Of a stretch of 64,000 bases of DNA, positions 1 to 9,984 are shown one piece after another. Origin of the DNA: Lachnospiraceae bacterium (GTDB taxonomy: Bacteria; Bacillota; Clostridia; Lachnospirales; Lachnospiraceae). The notes beneath the pieces were generated by a model that was not told where the DNA came from, ran no database searches, and was given only the letters and a program-made list of their open reading frames with translations. A program made the position numbers and the translations under genes. Numbering within the stretch: the stretch's first letter is position 1; the number at the start of each line of letters is the position of its first letter. The stretch covers positions 32,208 to 96,207 of the forward strand of contig DLZQ01000017.1 of the NCBI GenBank assembly GCA_003447295.1, read 5' to 3'.

Positions 1-1269
1 GAATATCTGAACTTGCGGCAGACGGATTCTATGGAGAACTTTTACCGGGATGTTACAGAATATGATAAACTGGTAGAAGGGTTGAATAATCAGATTACCG
101 ATGATGAATTGCTTTTACTTGAGAAAAACATTCGGAATCTTTCCGAGCGTTACCGGAAGGTGAGCGAGCTGGCAATCAAGTACCGGCGTGGTTATAATGT
201 TGAGAAATATAAAGAGAATTATGAAGAAGCAACGGAATTGTGCACGTATATCCGGGACTACATCTATTGCCTGAATAACAAACAATTTTATCATAATTCG
301 CAGAATTATCACGTACTGATGAATACCATGCACCGTGTGGAAACGTTGAATCAGATGATGTTTGTTTTAACGGGAATGCTGACGATTGTATTGATTATCT
401 GGATGACACAGGGGATTATACAGCCATTGCGCAAGCTTGCAGAAACTGCGAATGAAGTAGCGGGAGGAAACCTGGAGGTAGCCAGAATTGAAGTTTATGC
501 AAATGATGAAGTGGGCGTTGTAACGAAAGCATTCAATAAAATGGTGCTCAGTATTCAGGAATACATCAAGCGGCTCCGCCAGAGCATGGAAACAGAACGT
601 CAGATGCAGGAAAAGGAGCTTCGAATGGAAGCACATCTGAAGGATGCACAGCTGAAATACCTGCAGGCACAGATTAATCCGCACTTTCTGTTCAATACGT
701 TAAATGCGGGTGCTCAGCTTGCAATGATGGAGGATGCGGAGAGAACCTATGAATATGTTCAGAATGTGGCGGATTTCTTTCGATATAGTGTAAAAAAGGA
801 TTACGGAAGTGTTTCCTTATATGAAGAAATTGAACTGGTAGATAATTATATTTATATTATTAACGTGCGTTTTTCCGGAGAGGTGCATTATAGTAAGCAA
901 ATTGATAAACGGCTGGTAAATGCATCCATTCCGGCAATGGTATTACAGCCAATCGTAGAAAACTGTGTAAACCATGGAATTCGGGGGATTGACCGGGAAG
1001 GCAAAATTCTGTTATCCGTATACCGGGATAACAATGATATTTGTGTAAGCGTGAAGGACAATGGAATTGGGATGAGCCAGGACAAAATTCATCAGATTCT
1101 CAGCGGAAGCGTACAGGTTTCTGCAGACAATAAGGATTCTAATGGAATCGGCCTGGATAATGTAATAAAACGGCTTGCCCTTTTCTACGGAAAAGAGGAT
1201 ATTTTACAGATTCAAAGCGATGGAATCAACCAGGGAACAGAATTCATCATTCGGATTCCCATGCAATAG
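1..1269 (+). CDS. Sensor histidine kinase, YesM/LytS type (5' end cut by window)
   Basis: Membrane sensor kinase of a two-component system, probably sensing sugar together with the binding protein encoded two genes downstream. The frame is open to the left edge, so the start lies outside; the visible part is about 420 residues. It shows the end of an extracytoplasmic helical region, a membrane helix near visible residues 113-135 (VLTGMLTIVLIIWM), a HAMP-like linker, a coiled coil, the His_kinase motif NPHFLFNTLNA near residues 222-232, and an HATPase_c domain with N-box PIVENCVNHGI and G-boxes DNGIGM and NGIGLDNV. The response regulator follows after 25 bp. The family assignment is firm. The ligand is an inference from the adjacent ChvE-type transporter; LytS/YesN pairs with an extra sugar-binding protein (XylFII-LytS) are known in clostridia. 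Confidence 0.93.
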   Translation, partial: EYLNLRQTDSMENFYRDVTEYDKLVEGLNNQITDDELLLLEKNIRNLSERYRKVSELAIKYRRGYNVEKYKENYEEATELCTYIRDYIYCLNNKQFYHNSQNYHVLMNTMHRVETLNQMMFVLTGMLTIVLIIWMTQGIIQPLRKLAETANEVAGGNLEVARIEVYANDEVGVVTKAFNKMVLSIQEYIKRLRQSMETERQMQEKELRMEAHLKDAQLKYLQAQINPHFLFNTLNAGAQLAMMEDAERTYEYVQNVADFFRYSVKKDYGSVSLYEEIELVDNYIYIINVRFSGEVHYSKQIDKRLVNASIPAMVLQPIVENCVNHGIRGIDREGKILLSVYRDNNDICVSVKDNGIGMSQDKIHQILSGSVQVSADNKDSNGIGLDNVIKRLALFYGKEDILQIQSDGINQGTEFIIRIPMQ

Positions 1270-1294
1270 GTCATGAAACGAGGAGGAAAAACGG

Positions 1295-2905
1295 ATGTAC
1301 AAGATTATGCTTGCAGATGATGAGGGAATTGTAATTGATGCATTAAGCTTCATCATTCAGAAGAATTTCGGCGATAGCTGCATGATTGAGTCGGCAAAGA
1401 CAGGAAGAAGCGTAATTGAGCTTGCGGAACGTTTTCGTCCGGATATTGCTTTTATGGACATTCAGATGCCAGGAATCAATGGCATTGAGGCGATGAAAGA
1501 AATCAAACAGACCTGCCATAATACGGTATTTATTATTCTGAGTGCATATGACCGCTTTGATTATGCCAAACAGGCATTGGGAATGGGGGCTCTGGACTAT
1601 ATTAACAAGCCTATCGAAAAAAATGTAATCATTGATATTCTCCGCAAGGCAATGAAAGAGGTGGATGTTTCCAGGGAAAAACGGAGCAATGACCTTTTGA
1701 TTCGGGAAAAACTGGAGACGGTCATTCCGATTATTGAGAGCGGTTTGATATATTCGGTGTTGTTTCAGGACAATTACGCCGAGGATACGGAGCGGTATAA
1801 GCAGCTCCTTGGGGTAGAAGAGGAACAGGGATACATGATGGTTATCAAGTGTGGCGATGACCAGGAAAATGGTCATCTTACCAATACGGTTGGTACAAGT
1901 GTGCGTGTTCAGTCGAGCTATCAGGAAATCCGGGAGATTATCAAGGAGTTTTTTACCGGAATTGTGGGACCGATGATGGCAAACATGATTATTGTTTATG
2001 TTCCGGTAGGAATAGAGGAAAGCTCCGAGGAGTATGACAGCCGTATTGAAGTAATCGAAAACGCAAGAAAGATGGTACGCAAGCTTTCGGGTAGAATTGA
2101 TGCAAAATTCCGGGTCGGGATTGGTTCGGTGATGCTTCTTGAAAAGGCAGGTGTTTCCTATTCGGAGGCGATTAATTCTTTCCGGATATCCAGTGGAAGT
2201 GTGGCACATGTGAAAGACCTTCCGATTGGATGCGATTATGAGGAGAATTATCCGGTTCAGACAGAGAAAAAACTGTTTTCCTTTGTAGAAGAGGGAAATC
2301 TGGAGGGAGCAACTGCACAAGCCACCAGCTTTTTTAACTGGATGCTGGAAAGCAATGCAGAAAATGTGATGGATATTAAGCTGAAGGTACTGGAATTTGT
2401 GCTTTGGGCAGAGAAAATCGGATACGAAAGCGGGGGGATGGTCTACCGTTTCAGCTCCAGACATGATTACCTGAAAAGCATCAACGATATGAGCAACTAT
2501 GAAGAAATCAGGACCTGGTTCATTACGAAGATACAGGATGTCTGTCGTAATATTGTAAACAAAAAGGAAGAACAGGCCACGAATCTGATTGCAATTGCAA
2601 AGGATTATATTGACCACAATTACCAGAATGAAGTATCTCTGGATGAGACGAGCAGACAGATAAATATCAGTCCTTACTATTTCAGCAAGCTGTTTAAAGA
2701 AGAGATGGGACAAAGTTTTATTGAATATGTTACAGGCATCCGGATGGAGAAGGCAAAAGAGCTGCTCTCCAAGACGGATAAAAGCATGAAGGAAATCTGT
2801 AATGAGATTGGGTATGCAGATCCGAATTATTTTAGCAGAACCTTTAAGAAGAATGTAGGATTTACACCTACGGAGTTTAAAGAGAAAAGGGAAGAAAACG
2901 CATGA
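1295..2905 (+). CDS. Response regulator, YesN type (REC + AraC HTH)
   Basis: Cytoplasmic transcriptional regulator phosphorylated by the upstream kinase and expected to switch on the sugar importer downstream. The N-terminal receiver domain (about 1-120) carries the acidic pair DDE near residue 8, phospho-acceptor Asp55 (in AFMDIQMPG) and the conserved Lys of NKPIEKN. A long middle region of about 270 residues without a recognised motif follows. The last ~100 residues are an AraC double helix-turn-helix (ISPYYFSKLFKEEMG and a second helix pair around YADPNYFSRTFKK). GAGGAGG stands 8 nt before the ATG. The stop overlaps the next gene start (ATGA), so the two are translationally coupled. At 536 residues it is of normal length for YesN proteins. 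Confidence 0.95.
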   Translation: MYKIMLADDEGIVIDALSFIIQKNFGDSCMIESAKTGRSVIELAERFRPDIAFMDIQMPGINGIEAMKEIKQTCHNTVFIILSAYDRFDYAKQALGMGALDYINKPIEKNVIIDILRKAMKEVDVSREKRSNDLLIREKLETVIPIIESGLIYSVLFQDNYAEDTERYKQLLGVEEEQGYMMVIKCGDDQENGHLTNTVGTSVRVQSSYQEIREIIKEFFTGIVGPMMANMIIVYVPVGIEESSEEYDSRIEVIENARKMVRKLSGRIDAKFRVGIGSVMLLEKAGVSYSEAINSFRISSGSVAHVKDLPIGCDYEENYPVQTEKKLFSFVEEGNLEGATAQATSFFNWMLESNAENVMDIKLKVLEFVLWAEKIGYESGGMVYRFSSRHDYLKSINDMSNYEEIRTWFITKIQDVCRNIVNKKEEQATNLIAIAKDYIDHNYQNEVSLDETSRQINISPYYFSKLFKEEMGQSFIEYVTGIRMEKAKELLSKTDKSMKEICNEIGYADPNYFSRTFKKNVGFTPTEFKEKREENA

Positions 2906-3945
2906 GATATCGAAATTTCTTATATATGGGAATACTGATAATTTCATTTTTGCTTGCAGGCTGCGGCAGGAAAGAAAGCAAAATAACAGTGGAAGAGCCA
3001 CGGGAGGAAGATAAAATACAGATTGCCTGCTGCTTTGACAATTTTGTGGTAGAGCGCTGGCAGCGTGACCGTGATGTCTTTGTTTCTACGGCGCAGGAGC
3101 TTGGGGCAGAAGTGAATGTGCAGAATGGAAACGGAGATGCGCAGGAACAGATAAAGCAGATTGAATATTTTATTGACAAAAAGGTTGATGTGCTTGTGGT
3201 GGTTCCGATTGACTCCTATTCTCTTACCGAAGTGATTAAAAAAGCAAAAAACGCAGGAATTAAGGTGATTTCCTACGACCGCCTTGCACTGGAGGCTGCC
3301 CCGGACCTGTATATATCGTTTGATAATGAGATGGTTGGAAAGCTCATGGGGACGGAAATGGCAAAGGTGCTGAAAAAGGGAGACAAAATTATTATGATTT
3401 GCGGTCCGTCAGAGGATAATAACGTTTCCTATGTAGAACGGGGATTCCGGGAGGCTATTTCGGAAAAAGGTATTGTTGTTGCAGATATGACATACATTGA
3501 CAACTGGAAGGCGGATTTGGCAGGACAGTATGTTGCGGAACATCTGGAAGAAATCAGGGAAGTACAGGGGATTATGTGCGGAAATGATGACCTGGCAAGA
3601 GAGGTGGTCCGGGTACTTTCCGAAAACCGGCTGGCAGGAGAAATCTGTGTGGTCGGACAGGATGCAGATTTGGAGGCGTGCCAGAGAATTGTTGCGGGAA
3701 CACAATATATGACGGTGTATAAACCGATTGAAAAGCTTGCAAAATCTGCTGCAGAATGTGCGGTGGCAATGGCAAAGGGGGAGACGGTAGTAACAGAAGA
3801 AACATTGAACGATGGAACTACAGATGTGCCCTACATAAAGCTGCAGCCGCTGGCAGTAACGAAAGGAAATATAGACGCCACCATCATCGACAGCGGATTT
3901 CATTTGCGGGAAGATGTATATATTGAACGTCCCAAAGTACAATAG
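2902..3945 (+). CDS. Sugar-binding lipoprotein of the two-component system (periplasmic-binding-protein type 1)
   Basis: A 347-residue lipoprotein: signal peptide with lipobox LLAGC (Cys21), then a two-lobed type-1 periplasmic binding fold (VQNGNGDAQEQIKQIEYFIDKKVDVLVVVPIDS; VISYDRLALEAAPDLYISFDNE; GQDADLEACQRIVAG). It resembles XylF/ChvE/RbsB family receptors and has relatives among the XylFII proteins that present sugar to a LytS-type kinase. It is coupled by a 4-bp overlap to the response regulator rather than sitting next to the permease genes, and the importer has its own binding protein further on. It is therefore inferred to be the extracytoplasmic ligand-sensing subunit of the kinase and not a transport subunit. 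The exact sugar cannot be read from the sequence. Confidence 0.88.
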   Translation: MRYRNFLYMGILIISFLLAGCGRKESKITVEEPREEDKIQIACCFDNFVVERWQRDRDVFVSTAQELGAEVNVQNGNGDAQEQIKQIEYFIDKKVDVLVVVPIDSYSLTEVIKKAKNAGIKVISYDRLALEAAPDLYISFDNEMVGKLMGTEMAKVLKKGDKIIMICGPSEDNNVSYVERGFREAISEKGIVVADMTYIDNWKADLAGQYVAEHLEEIREVQGIMCGNDDLAREVVRVLSENRLAGEICVVGQDADLEACQRIVAGTQYMTVYKPIEKLAKSAAECAVAMAKGETVVTEETLNDGTTDVPYIKLQPLAVTKGNIDATIIDSGFHLREDVYIERPKVQ

Positions 3946-3949
3946 GACA

Positions 3950-4115
3950 AAATTGCATTTGAAAAAAAGTGCAGACAAAAAAATACTAATACATGCTCTG
4001 CATTATTATAAAAAACATAAAAATGTGAAGAATCATAACAACTAAAGTCATGCCTCCCTGTGTTAAAGTAACTACTGTAACAAGCAGTTAACAAACAAAG
4101 GGAGGTTATTTAAAA
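3950..4115 (+). promoter_or_regulatory. Leader and likely regulatory region of the chvE operon
   Basis: This 170-bp A-rich gap separates the sensor genes from the importer. It holds three TGCA-N3-A-rich repeats starting at 3954, 3970 and 3999; the first two are 16 bp apart, a spacing that could suit a dimeric AraC-type regulator. GTAAC occurs twice near 4068 and 4077. No convincing -35/-10 pair was found, which would fit an activator-dependent promoter. A strong AAGGGAGG ribosome site precedes the ATG at 4116. Binding by the adjacent response regulator is inference only. Confidence 0.35.
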
Positions 4116-5297
4116 ATGAGAAAAAAATTACTCAGCATGTTACTTGCAGCAACAATGGTAGTTGGATTACTCACAGGATGTTCTTCTACAACATCTGCTC
4201 CGGCAGAAACCAAAACAGAGGATGCAGCTCCTGCTGGGGATGCAGCTCCTGCTGAAGATGCAGCTTCTGCAGACGGAAGCGTTCAGGTTGGTATCGTTCT
4301 TCCTACAAAGGATGAACCAAGATGGTTACAGGACCAGGCACAGTTCGAAAAGATTCTCAGCGATGCTGGTTTCACAAATCAGGTATTATTCAGCCAGGGT
4401 TCCTCAGCAACAGAGAAAACAAATGTTGAAACATTGATTTCTCAGGGTATCGACGTATTAATCATTTGTGCACAGGATGGAGCAGCAGCTGCTGCAGCAG
4501 CAGAAACAGCTAAGGCAGAAGGCGTTACCGTTATCGCATACGACAGATTGATTACCGGTACAGATGCAGTTGACTATTATGTAACGTTTGATAGCTTTGC
4601 AGTAGGTGCAGCTCAGGGACAGTTCTTAATTGACAATGCTCCTGCAGGAAGTGGTATTCCGCTTTACCTTTACGCTGGTGCAGCTACTGATAACAACGCA
4701 TTCATCTTCTTCCAGGGCGCTTGGAGCGTTCTTCAGCCAAAGATTGCTGACGGAACATTCAAGATTGTAAACTCTGATGAAGCTGTAGCACTTCAGGATA
4801 AGGCAGACCTTACTCGTGAAGAATTAAGTACAATCATTGGACAGATTACAACAGACTGGGATTTCAACGTTGCTAAGTCTAAAGCAGAAGCTAACTTAAC
4901 AGCAAACGGCGCAGATGCTAAGGGCGATGTTTGTGTACTTGCTCCTAACGATGGTACATCCCGTGCAATCGCAGATGTATTCTCTACCGATAAGGACGTA
5001 ACAAGCTATGTTATTTCTGGTCAGGATGCTGAAAAGGCTTCTATCCAGTACATCATCGATGGCAAGCAGTCCATGACAGTATTCAAAGATACTCGTACAT
5101 TGGCAGCTGACTCTGTAGCAATGGCAGTTTCCGTATTAAACGGCGAAACACCTGCAACAGATACTACTTACAACAACGAAGCTAAGGATGTTCCTGCTAA
5201 GCAGACAGACGTAGTAGTTGTAACAAAAGACAATGTTAAGTCAGCATTAATTGATTCTGGATACTATGAAGCTGGTGACTTCACAGGATTAGAATAA
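4116..5297 (+). CDS. chvE: ChvE-type multiple monosaccharide-binding lipoprotein
   Basis: Solute-binding subunit of a CUT2-type sugar importer. The 393-residue precursor has a signal peptide and lipobox LLTGC (Cys22), then an Ala/Pro/Glu/Asp-rich low-complexity linker (about 27-54). The type-1 binding fold has signatures typical of ChvE: VGIVLPTKDEPRWLQD near the start, VIAYDRLITGTDAVDYYVTFD, the DNNAF motif, SGQDAEKASIQYII and VFKDTRTLA. Codon choice is strongly biased, suggesting high expression. A hairpin separates it from the ATPase gene. The family binds arabinose, galactose, xylose and similar sugars; which one is bound here is unknown. Confidence 0.9.
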   Translation: MRKKLLSMLLAATMVVGLLTGCSSTTSAPAETKTEDAAPAGDAAPAEDAASADGSVQVGIVLPTKDEPRWLQDQAQFEKILSDAGFTNQVLFSQGSSATEKTNVETLISQGIDVLIICAQDGAAAAAAAETAKAEGVTVIAYDRLITGTDAVDYYVTFDSFAVGAAQGQFLIDNAPAGSGIPLYLYAGAATDNNAFIFFQGAWSVLQPKIADGTFKIVNSDEAVALQDKADLTREELSTIIGQITTDWDFNVAKSKAEANLTANGADAKGDVCVLAPNDGTSRAIADVFSTDKDVTSYVISGQDAEKASIQYIIDGKQSMTVFKDTRTLAADSVAMAVSVLNGETPATDTTYNNEAKDVPAKQTDVVVVTKDNVKSALIDSGYYEAGDFTGLE

Positions 5298-5340
5298 TTA
5301 ACAACAACATAGAATCTTAATGTGAGATAATGAGATAGAC

Positions 5341-5386
5341 GGGCCGGCTTTATTCACCTTAGAGAGGTATAAGGCCGGCTCTGTTT
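5341..5386 (+). terminator. Hairpin between chvE and mmsA (attenuator or mRNA stabiliser)
   Basis: GGGCCGGCTTTAT and ATAAGGCCGGCTC pair across a short loop and are followed by TGTTTT. The hairpin lies inside an operon directly after the binding-protein gene. It probably gives partial termination or 3' protection so that binding protein is made in excess of permease. Confidence 0.75.
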
Positions 5387-5402
5387 TAAAGGAGGTCCAG
5401 CG

Positions 5403-6929
5403 GTGGAAGATTATATATTGGAAATGAAGGACATCACGAAAACCTTCCCGGGAGTTAAGGCGTTAAGTGATGTAAACTTTAAAGTAAAACGTGGTGAAAT
5501 CCATTGCCTGGTTGGAGAAAATGGAGCCGGAAAGTCCACGTTGATGAAGGTACTCTCCGGAGTGCACAGCTTCGGGACTTATACGGGTGATATCGTATAT
5601 AATGGCGAAGTACAGAAATTCAAGTCTATTGCAGACAGTGAAGAAAAAGGAATTGCAATTATTTATCAGGAATTGGCATTGATTCCGGAATTAAGTGTAT
5701 ATGAAAACATTTATTTCGGACATGAAATTATGAAGGGAAAATCCATTGACTGGAATGAAACAATTGTAAAATCCAAAGAAGTTTTGGAAAAAGTACGGTT
5801 GCACATTGACCCTTCCATGAAAGTAAAAGAACTTGGTGTTGGTAACCAGCAGTTAGTTGAAATTGCAAAAGCATTAAGCAAAAATGTTAAGCTGTTGATT
5901 TTGGATGAGCCGACAGCTTCATTGAATGAAGATGACAGCCAGAACCTATTAAAGCTGATTAAGGAATTGAAGGAGCAGGGGGTTACCTGTATCATGATTT
6001 CCCATAAGCTGAAAGAAATTTTGGCAATTGCAGATACCATCACAGTTTTACGAGATGGTGCAACAATCTGCTCCATGGATGCAGCTTCTGAACATATTAC
6101 AGAAGCAATGATTATTAAAAACATGGTTGGTAGAGAAATTGATAACATTTATCCGAAGCGGGAAAAAGTAAATATCGGAGATGTATGCTTTGAAATAAAG
6201 GATTGGACAGTAGATGACCCGGTAAAGGGAAGAGAAATACTGCACCATATAAATATGAAAGTACATGAAGGTGAAATCGTAGGACTCCAGGGTCTTATGG
6301 GAGCCGGAAGAACCGAGCTTGCTCTTAGTATTTTCGGTAATACACCAGGATATAAGATTACATCCGGAGAATTATACATCAATGGCGAGAAGAAACATTT
6401 CCATAGTCCGAAGGCAGCGATTCAGTCCGGACTTGCATATGTAACCGAAGACCGAAAAGGAAATGGTCTTGTATTGATTCAGGATATTAAATATAACAAC
6501 TCCATTACAAACCTGGAAGCATTACAGAATGGTTTGGCAATTAATGAAAATGAAGAAATTATCATGGCAAATTCATATCGTGAATCCATCAATATCAAAG
6601 CACCTTCCATATTACAGAAGGTAGGAAACTTAAGTGGTGGTAACCAGCAGAAGGTACAGATTGCAAAATGGTTGTTTGCAAAACCAAATATTCTGATACT
6701 GGATGAACCTACAAGAGGTATTGACGTAGGTGCAAAATACGAAATTTATTCCTTGATGAATAAGCTGGTAGAAGAAGGAATGAGTATAATCATGATTTCT
6801 TCCGAATTATCAGAAGTATTAGGAATGAGTGACCGTTTATACGTTATGTCCGAAGGAACCATTACGGGTGAACTTTCAGCAGAAGAAGCAACAGAAGAAA
6901 AAGTCATGGCAATGGCTATTCAATCATAG
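5403..6929 (+). CDS. mmsA: Multiple monosaccharide ABC transporter ATP-binding protein
   Basis: Double-domain ATPase of 508 residues that energises the importer, of the XylG/MglA/GguA class. The first cassette has Walker A GENGAGKST near residues 38-46 and Walker B LLILDEPTAS. Its ABC signature (LGVGNQQLVEIAKALS) departs from the canonical LSGGQ, as in this family. The second cassette has the degenerate Walker A LMGAGRTE, signature LSGGNQQKVQIAKWL and Walker B ILILDEPTRGID. It starts with GTG behind AAAGGAGG. The stop is only 10 bp before the permease start, so the two are co-translated. Cytoplasmic face of the membrane. Confidence 0.93.
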   Translation: MEDYILEMKDITKTFPGVKALSDVNFKVKRGEIHCLVGENGAGKSTLMKVLSGVHSFGTYTGDIVYNGEVQKFKSIADSEEKGIAIIYQELALIPELSVYENIYFGHEIMKGKSIDWNETIVKSKEVLEKVRLHIDPSMKVKELGVGNQQLVEIAKALSKNVKLLILDEPTASLNEDDSQNLLKLIKELKEQGVTCIMISHKLKEILAIADTITVLRDGATICSMDAASEHITEAMIIKNMVGREIDNIYPKREKVNIGDVCFEIKDWTVDDPVKGREILHHINMKVHEGEIVGLQGLMGAGRTELALSIFGNTPGYKITSGELYINGEKKHFHSPKAAIQSGLAYVTEDRKGNGLVLIQDIKYNNSITNLEALQNGLAINENEEIIMANSYRESINIKAPSILQKVGNLSGGNQQKVQIAKWLFAKPNILILDEPTRGIDVGAKYEIYSLMNKLVEEGMSIIMISSELSEVLGMSDRLYVMSEGTITGELSAEEATEEKVMAMAIQS

Positions 6930-6939
6930 GAGGTGCAAG

Positions 6940-8154
6940 ATGGGAGAAAATAGTCAAGCAAAAGTTTCTATTGGAAAGGAACTTGGCAGTTTAGTAAAAA
7001 AGAATATCAGAGATTACATGATGTACATCGTGTTGGTTGCAATTATTGCATTCTTTGCAGTAAAGACCAATGGTGGATTTGTCACAGCAAGAAATATTTC
7101 AAACTTATTTAATCAGGCAGGATATGTAGCTGTTCTGGCAATTGGTATGACCTTGATTTTGATTATTAAGCATATTGATTTGTCTGTAGGTTATGTGGCA
7201 GGTTTTAGTGGCGCAATCGCAGCAATTCTGATGACCCAGAAGGGCATGAGTGAATGGGTTGCAATACCGATTGTATTGGTAATTGGTCTTGCCATTGGTG
7301 TATACCAGGGTGTTCTCGTAACAAGAGTTGGTGTACCCGCATTCGTAACAACATTGGCTGGTATGTTCATTTTCCGTGGATTGCTGAACTTATCCTTGCA
7401 GAAAACCGGTACCATCATTGTACCAAATGCAGGATTTAACGCATTGTCCAATGGCTTTATTCCGGATTTACCATTACATATTGTATTGTTTGGAAATAAA
7501 ATTCATTTCCTTACCCTGCTGATTGGTATTGTGGCAGTTGTACTGGTAATTATGTCCCAGATTAAGGCAAGAAAGAATAAGCAGAAATACAACTTTGAAG
7601 TAGTTTCCATGCCAATCTTTATTGGTACACTGGTATTCGTTTCTGCAATTATTATGGTAATTATTTATGTACTTGCAAAATATCAGGGAATTCCATGGAC
7701 CGCAGTTATTGTCGGAGTGATTCTTTTAGCGTATAATTATATGTTGAACAAGACAAGACTTGGTCGTTACATTTATGGTATTGGTGGTAATGACCAGGCA
7801 GCGGAACTTTCCGGTGTAAACGTTCGTCAGGTAACGATGTTCGCATTCTGCTCCATGAGTGTTCTGGCAGCTCTGGCAGGTATTCTTTATACATCCAGAT
7901 TGCAGTCTGCAACACCTACTGCAGGTAATGCATTTGAAATGGATGCCATTGCATCTTCTTACATTGGCGGTGTTGCTGTAAGTGGTGGTATCGGACGTGT
8001 TACAAATACGATTATTGGTGCACTTGTTATTGTGTCCCTGACAAATGGTATGAACCTGATGGGCGTAGATATTTCCTATCAGTACGTTGTAAAGGGTATT
8101 ATTTTCATCATTGCAGTTGCATTTGATGTTCGTACACGTAAGACAGGAAAATAA
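6940..8154 (+). CDS. mmsB: Multiple monosaccharide ABC transporter permease
   Basis: Integral membrane permease of 404 residues, BPD_transp_2 family (XylH/GguB type), with about ten hydrophobic segments. Family-type motifs are visible: LAIGMTLILIIKHIDLSVGYVAG, VGVPAFVTTLAGMFIFRG, LGRYIYGIGGNDQAAELSGV and SSYIGGVAVSGGIG. The ATG at 6940 was chosen because AGGAGG sits 5-6 nt upstream. A longer frame from a GTG at 6829 only reads through the end of mmsA and gives a non-hydrophobic, Lys/Gln-rich extension. It forms one operon with chvE and mmsA and is probably read on into the chemoreceptor gene. Confidence 0.93.
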   Translation: MGENSQAKVSIGKELGSLVKKNIRDYMMYIVLVAIIAFFAVKTNGGFVTARNISNLFNQAGYVAVLAIGMTLILIIKHIDLSVGYVAGFSGAIAAILMTQKGMSEWVAIPIVLVIGLAIGVYQGVLVTRVGVPAFVTTLAGMFIFRGLLNLSLQKTGTIIVPNAGFNALSNGFIPDLPLHIVLFGNKIHFLTLLIGIVAVVLVIMSQIKARKNKQKYNFEVVSMPIFIGTLVFVSAIIMVIIYVLAKYQGIPWTAVIVGVILLAYNYMLNKTRLGRYIYGIGGNDQAAELSGVNVRQVTMFAFCSMSVLAALAGILYTSRLQSATPTAGNAFEMDAIASSYIGGVAVSGGIGRVTNTIIGALVIVSLTNGMNLMGVDISYQYVVKGIIFIIAVAFDVRTRKTGK

Positions 8155-8223
8155 TTATCTACATGAAAAACCGGATAGAGACGCTGATTACAGAATACTT
8201 TAGGGATGAATGGAGACGGAAAA

Positions 8224-9957
8224 ATGGAAACCGGAGCAAAAAAATTAGATGTTGGTAAAATTAAGATTTCCATTGCGCAGAAGATTATGCTGCTGGTATT
8301 TATCAGTTCCATGATTACAGTCGTTGTAAGCGAATTGAGTATTCTACCAAAGGTAACTTCTCTGTATCGGGACAGTATCTGCGATAATATGAAGAACCTT
8401 GTGAAAGCGTATGGTTCTCTGGTGGAGTATCGTCTGGAAAAAAATGGTTATTCCATGCTGTTGCAGGAGGAACTGGACGCACTTTTTGAAAACGTACAGA
8501 TTGAAAGTGTAGAAAGCTGTTATCCGGTGTTTGTAAACAGTTCGGGGTTGATTTGCTATTACCCGGACGCAAGTTATAACTCTACGAATTATCTGGACCA
8601 GTTTCCGGAGGAAACGGTTGTCCCGGAATTGATGAGCAGAATTGCAAAGTCGGATATTCCGGAAGCGTCTGTGACGGAAACTGTGGTTGGTGGAAGAACC
8701 ATGCTCGTTGCGTATTATGTATGCGATGGGTCCAACCCGATGCTGCTGATTATGGCAGATAAATCGGAGGCATTAAGCGTGGTTCGCCCCATTGTAATTA
8801 TTGGAATACTTGGTGCTGCAATATGTATTGTTGCCATGCTGATTGTTTCCTGGCTCCTTGCAAAGACAATTGCAAGACCGGTTCGGGTGATGACCGATGT
8901 ATTAAAGGAAAGCGGCGAATTGAACTTTTCTTCCAACACCGTTACAGGCAAGTATGAAAGCAATAACGATGAAACCGGTGCGATGGCCCGTGCCATAACA
9001 AATTTCAAAGATAACATTCAAAGTGTTGTTAAGCGAATTTCGCAGGTTTCCAACAAGATACATGACGGCTCGGATGCATTGGAGAACATGGTTGGGGTTT
9101 TGGAGAAGAATTCGAATCGAAATCTTAGTACCACGGACCAGTTGTCGAATGAGATGAAGCAGAATGTATTGCCTTCGGTAGCGATGATTGAGAATAACAT
9201 CACGGAAATTACTGCAGATTTGGCAGAAGTGAATGTGCGGCTGCAAAGCGGAAAAGAAAAAGCGACTTCCGTTCATCTGCAATCCGGAGAAATGCAGGAA
9301 TCTTCCAAGGCAGCGAACGAGAAGACAAAGTACATGTATGAAGAGCTGAGCAGAGAAACAGAGTCTGCAGTTGAGAAGGCACAGAAAATCAGCGAAATCA
9401 GCAAGCTGGCACAACAGATTTCGGCGATTGCCTCCCAAACAAATCTTTTGTCACTGAATGCTTCAATTGAAGCAGCAAGAGCGGGAGATGCAGGAAGAGG
9501 ATTTGCAGTTGTTGCAGAAGAAATCAGACAACTCGCAACCCAGACCGAGCAGACAACCGGAGATATTAAACAGGTCGTAGAAGTAATTGAAGATGCTGCC
9601 AAAGGCATGGTAGAGTGTCTGAACAAGGCAATGGATTATATGGACACTACGGTAATGGCAGATTATCATGGATTTATGGAAGCAGGAGTGAATTATTATA
9701 ACAGTTCTGCAGACATTGAAAATATCATGGGTGAAATCAGTAGTTCCGTTAACAAACTGAATGAAGAAATGGTTGAAATTAAGAATAATATCAACAGCAT
9801 TTCCGGTATTATTAATACTTCGGTAGACGGAATTGGAGATATTGAGAACCAGTCTTCCGAAATCTTTGAGATGGTTGGAAAGACGGATGCATTATCCAAT
9901 GATATGGTTGAGTATGTAAAAGAGTTAAACAGTATTGTGAACCAGTTTAAATTATAA
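8224..9957 (+). CDS. Methyl-accepting chemotaxis protein
   Basis: Chemoreceptor of about 577 residues. It has a membrane helix near residues 15-35 ([19 protein letters not shown]), an extracytoplasmic sensor of about 140 residues (small Cache-like), a second helix ([24 protein letters not shown]), a HAMP region and a long cytoplasmic coiled-coil rod. The highly conserved hairpin tip [19 protein letters not shown] continues into [15 protein letters not shown] near residues 398-440. The start at 8224 is preferred because GGAG lies 8 nt upstream; an ATG at 8206 has no usable ribosome site. It follows mmsB after about 70 bp with no terminator, so it probably couples chemotaxis to the sugar whose importer precedes it. 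Confidence 0.92.
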   Translation: METGAKKLDVGKIKISIAQKIMLLVFISSMITVVVSELSILPKVTSLYRDSICDNMKNLVKAYGSLVEYRLEKNGYSMLLQEELDALFENVQIESVESCYPVFVNSSGLICYYPDASYNSTNYLDQFPEETVVPELMSRIAKSDIPEASVTETVVGGRTMLVAYYVCDGSNPMLLIMADKSEALSVVRPIVIIGILGAAICIVAMLIVSWLLAKTIARPVRVMTDVLKESGELNFSSNTVTGKYESNNDETGAMARAITNFKDNIQSVVKRISQVSNKIHDGSDALENMVGVLEKNSNRNLSTTDQLSNEMKQNVLPSVAMIENNITEITADLAEVNVRLQSGKEKATSVHLQSGEMQESSKAANEKTKYMYEELSRETESAVEKAQKISEISKLAQQISAIASQTNLLSLNASIEAARAGDAGRGFAVVAEEIRQLATQTEQTTGDIKQVVEVIEDAAKGMVECLNKAMDYMDTTVMADYHGFMEAGVNYYNSSADIENIMGEISSSVNKLNEEMVEIKNNINSISGIINTSVDGIGDIENQSSEIFEMVGKTDALSNDMVEYVKELNSIVNQFKL

Positions 9958-9984
9958 TGTGCTAACAACCACCCCCTTTCGATG

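Noticed and set aside
1343-3001. 552-codon frame on the minus strand
   Set aside because: It lies antisense to the response regulator and binding-protein genes, has no ribosome site and a Cys/His/Leu-rich composition typical of shadow frames.
4190-4275. Ala/Pro/Glu repeats in ChvE as a special repeat domain
   Set aside because: Ordinary low-complexity linker between lipid anchor and binding fold, common in Firmicutes lipoproteins.
6829-6939. Upstream extension of the permease mmsB
   Set aside because: It reads through the end of mmsA in another frame and gives a Lys/Gln-rich peptide; the ribosome site supports 6940.
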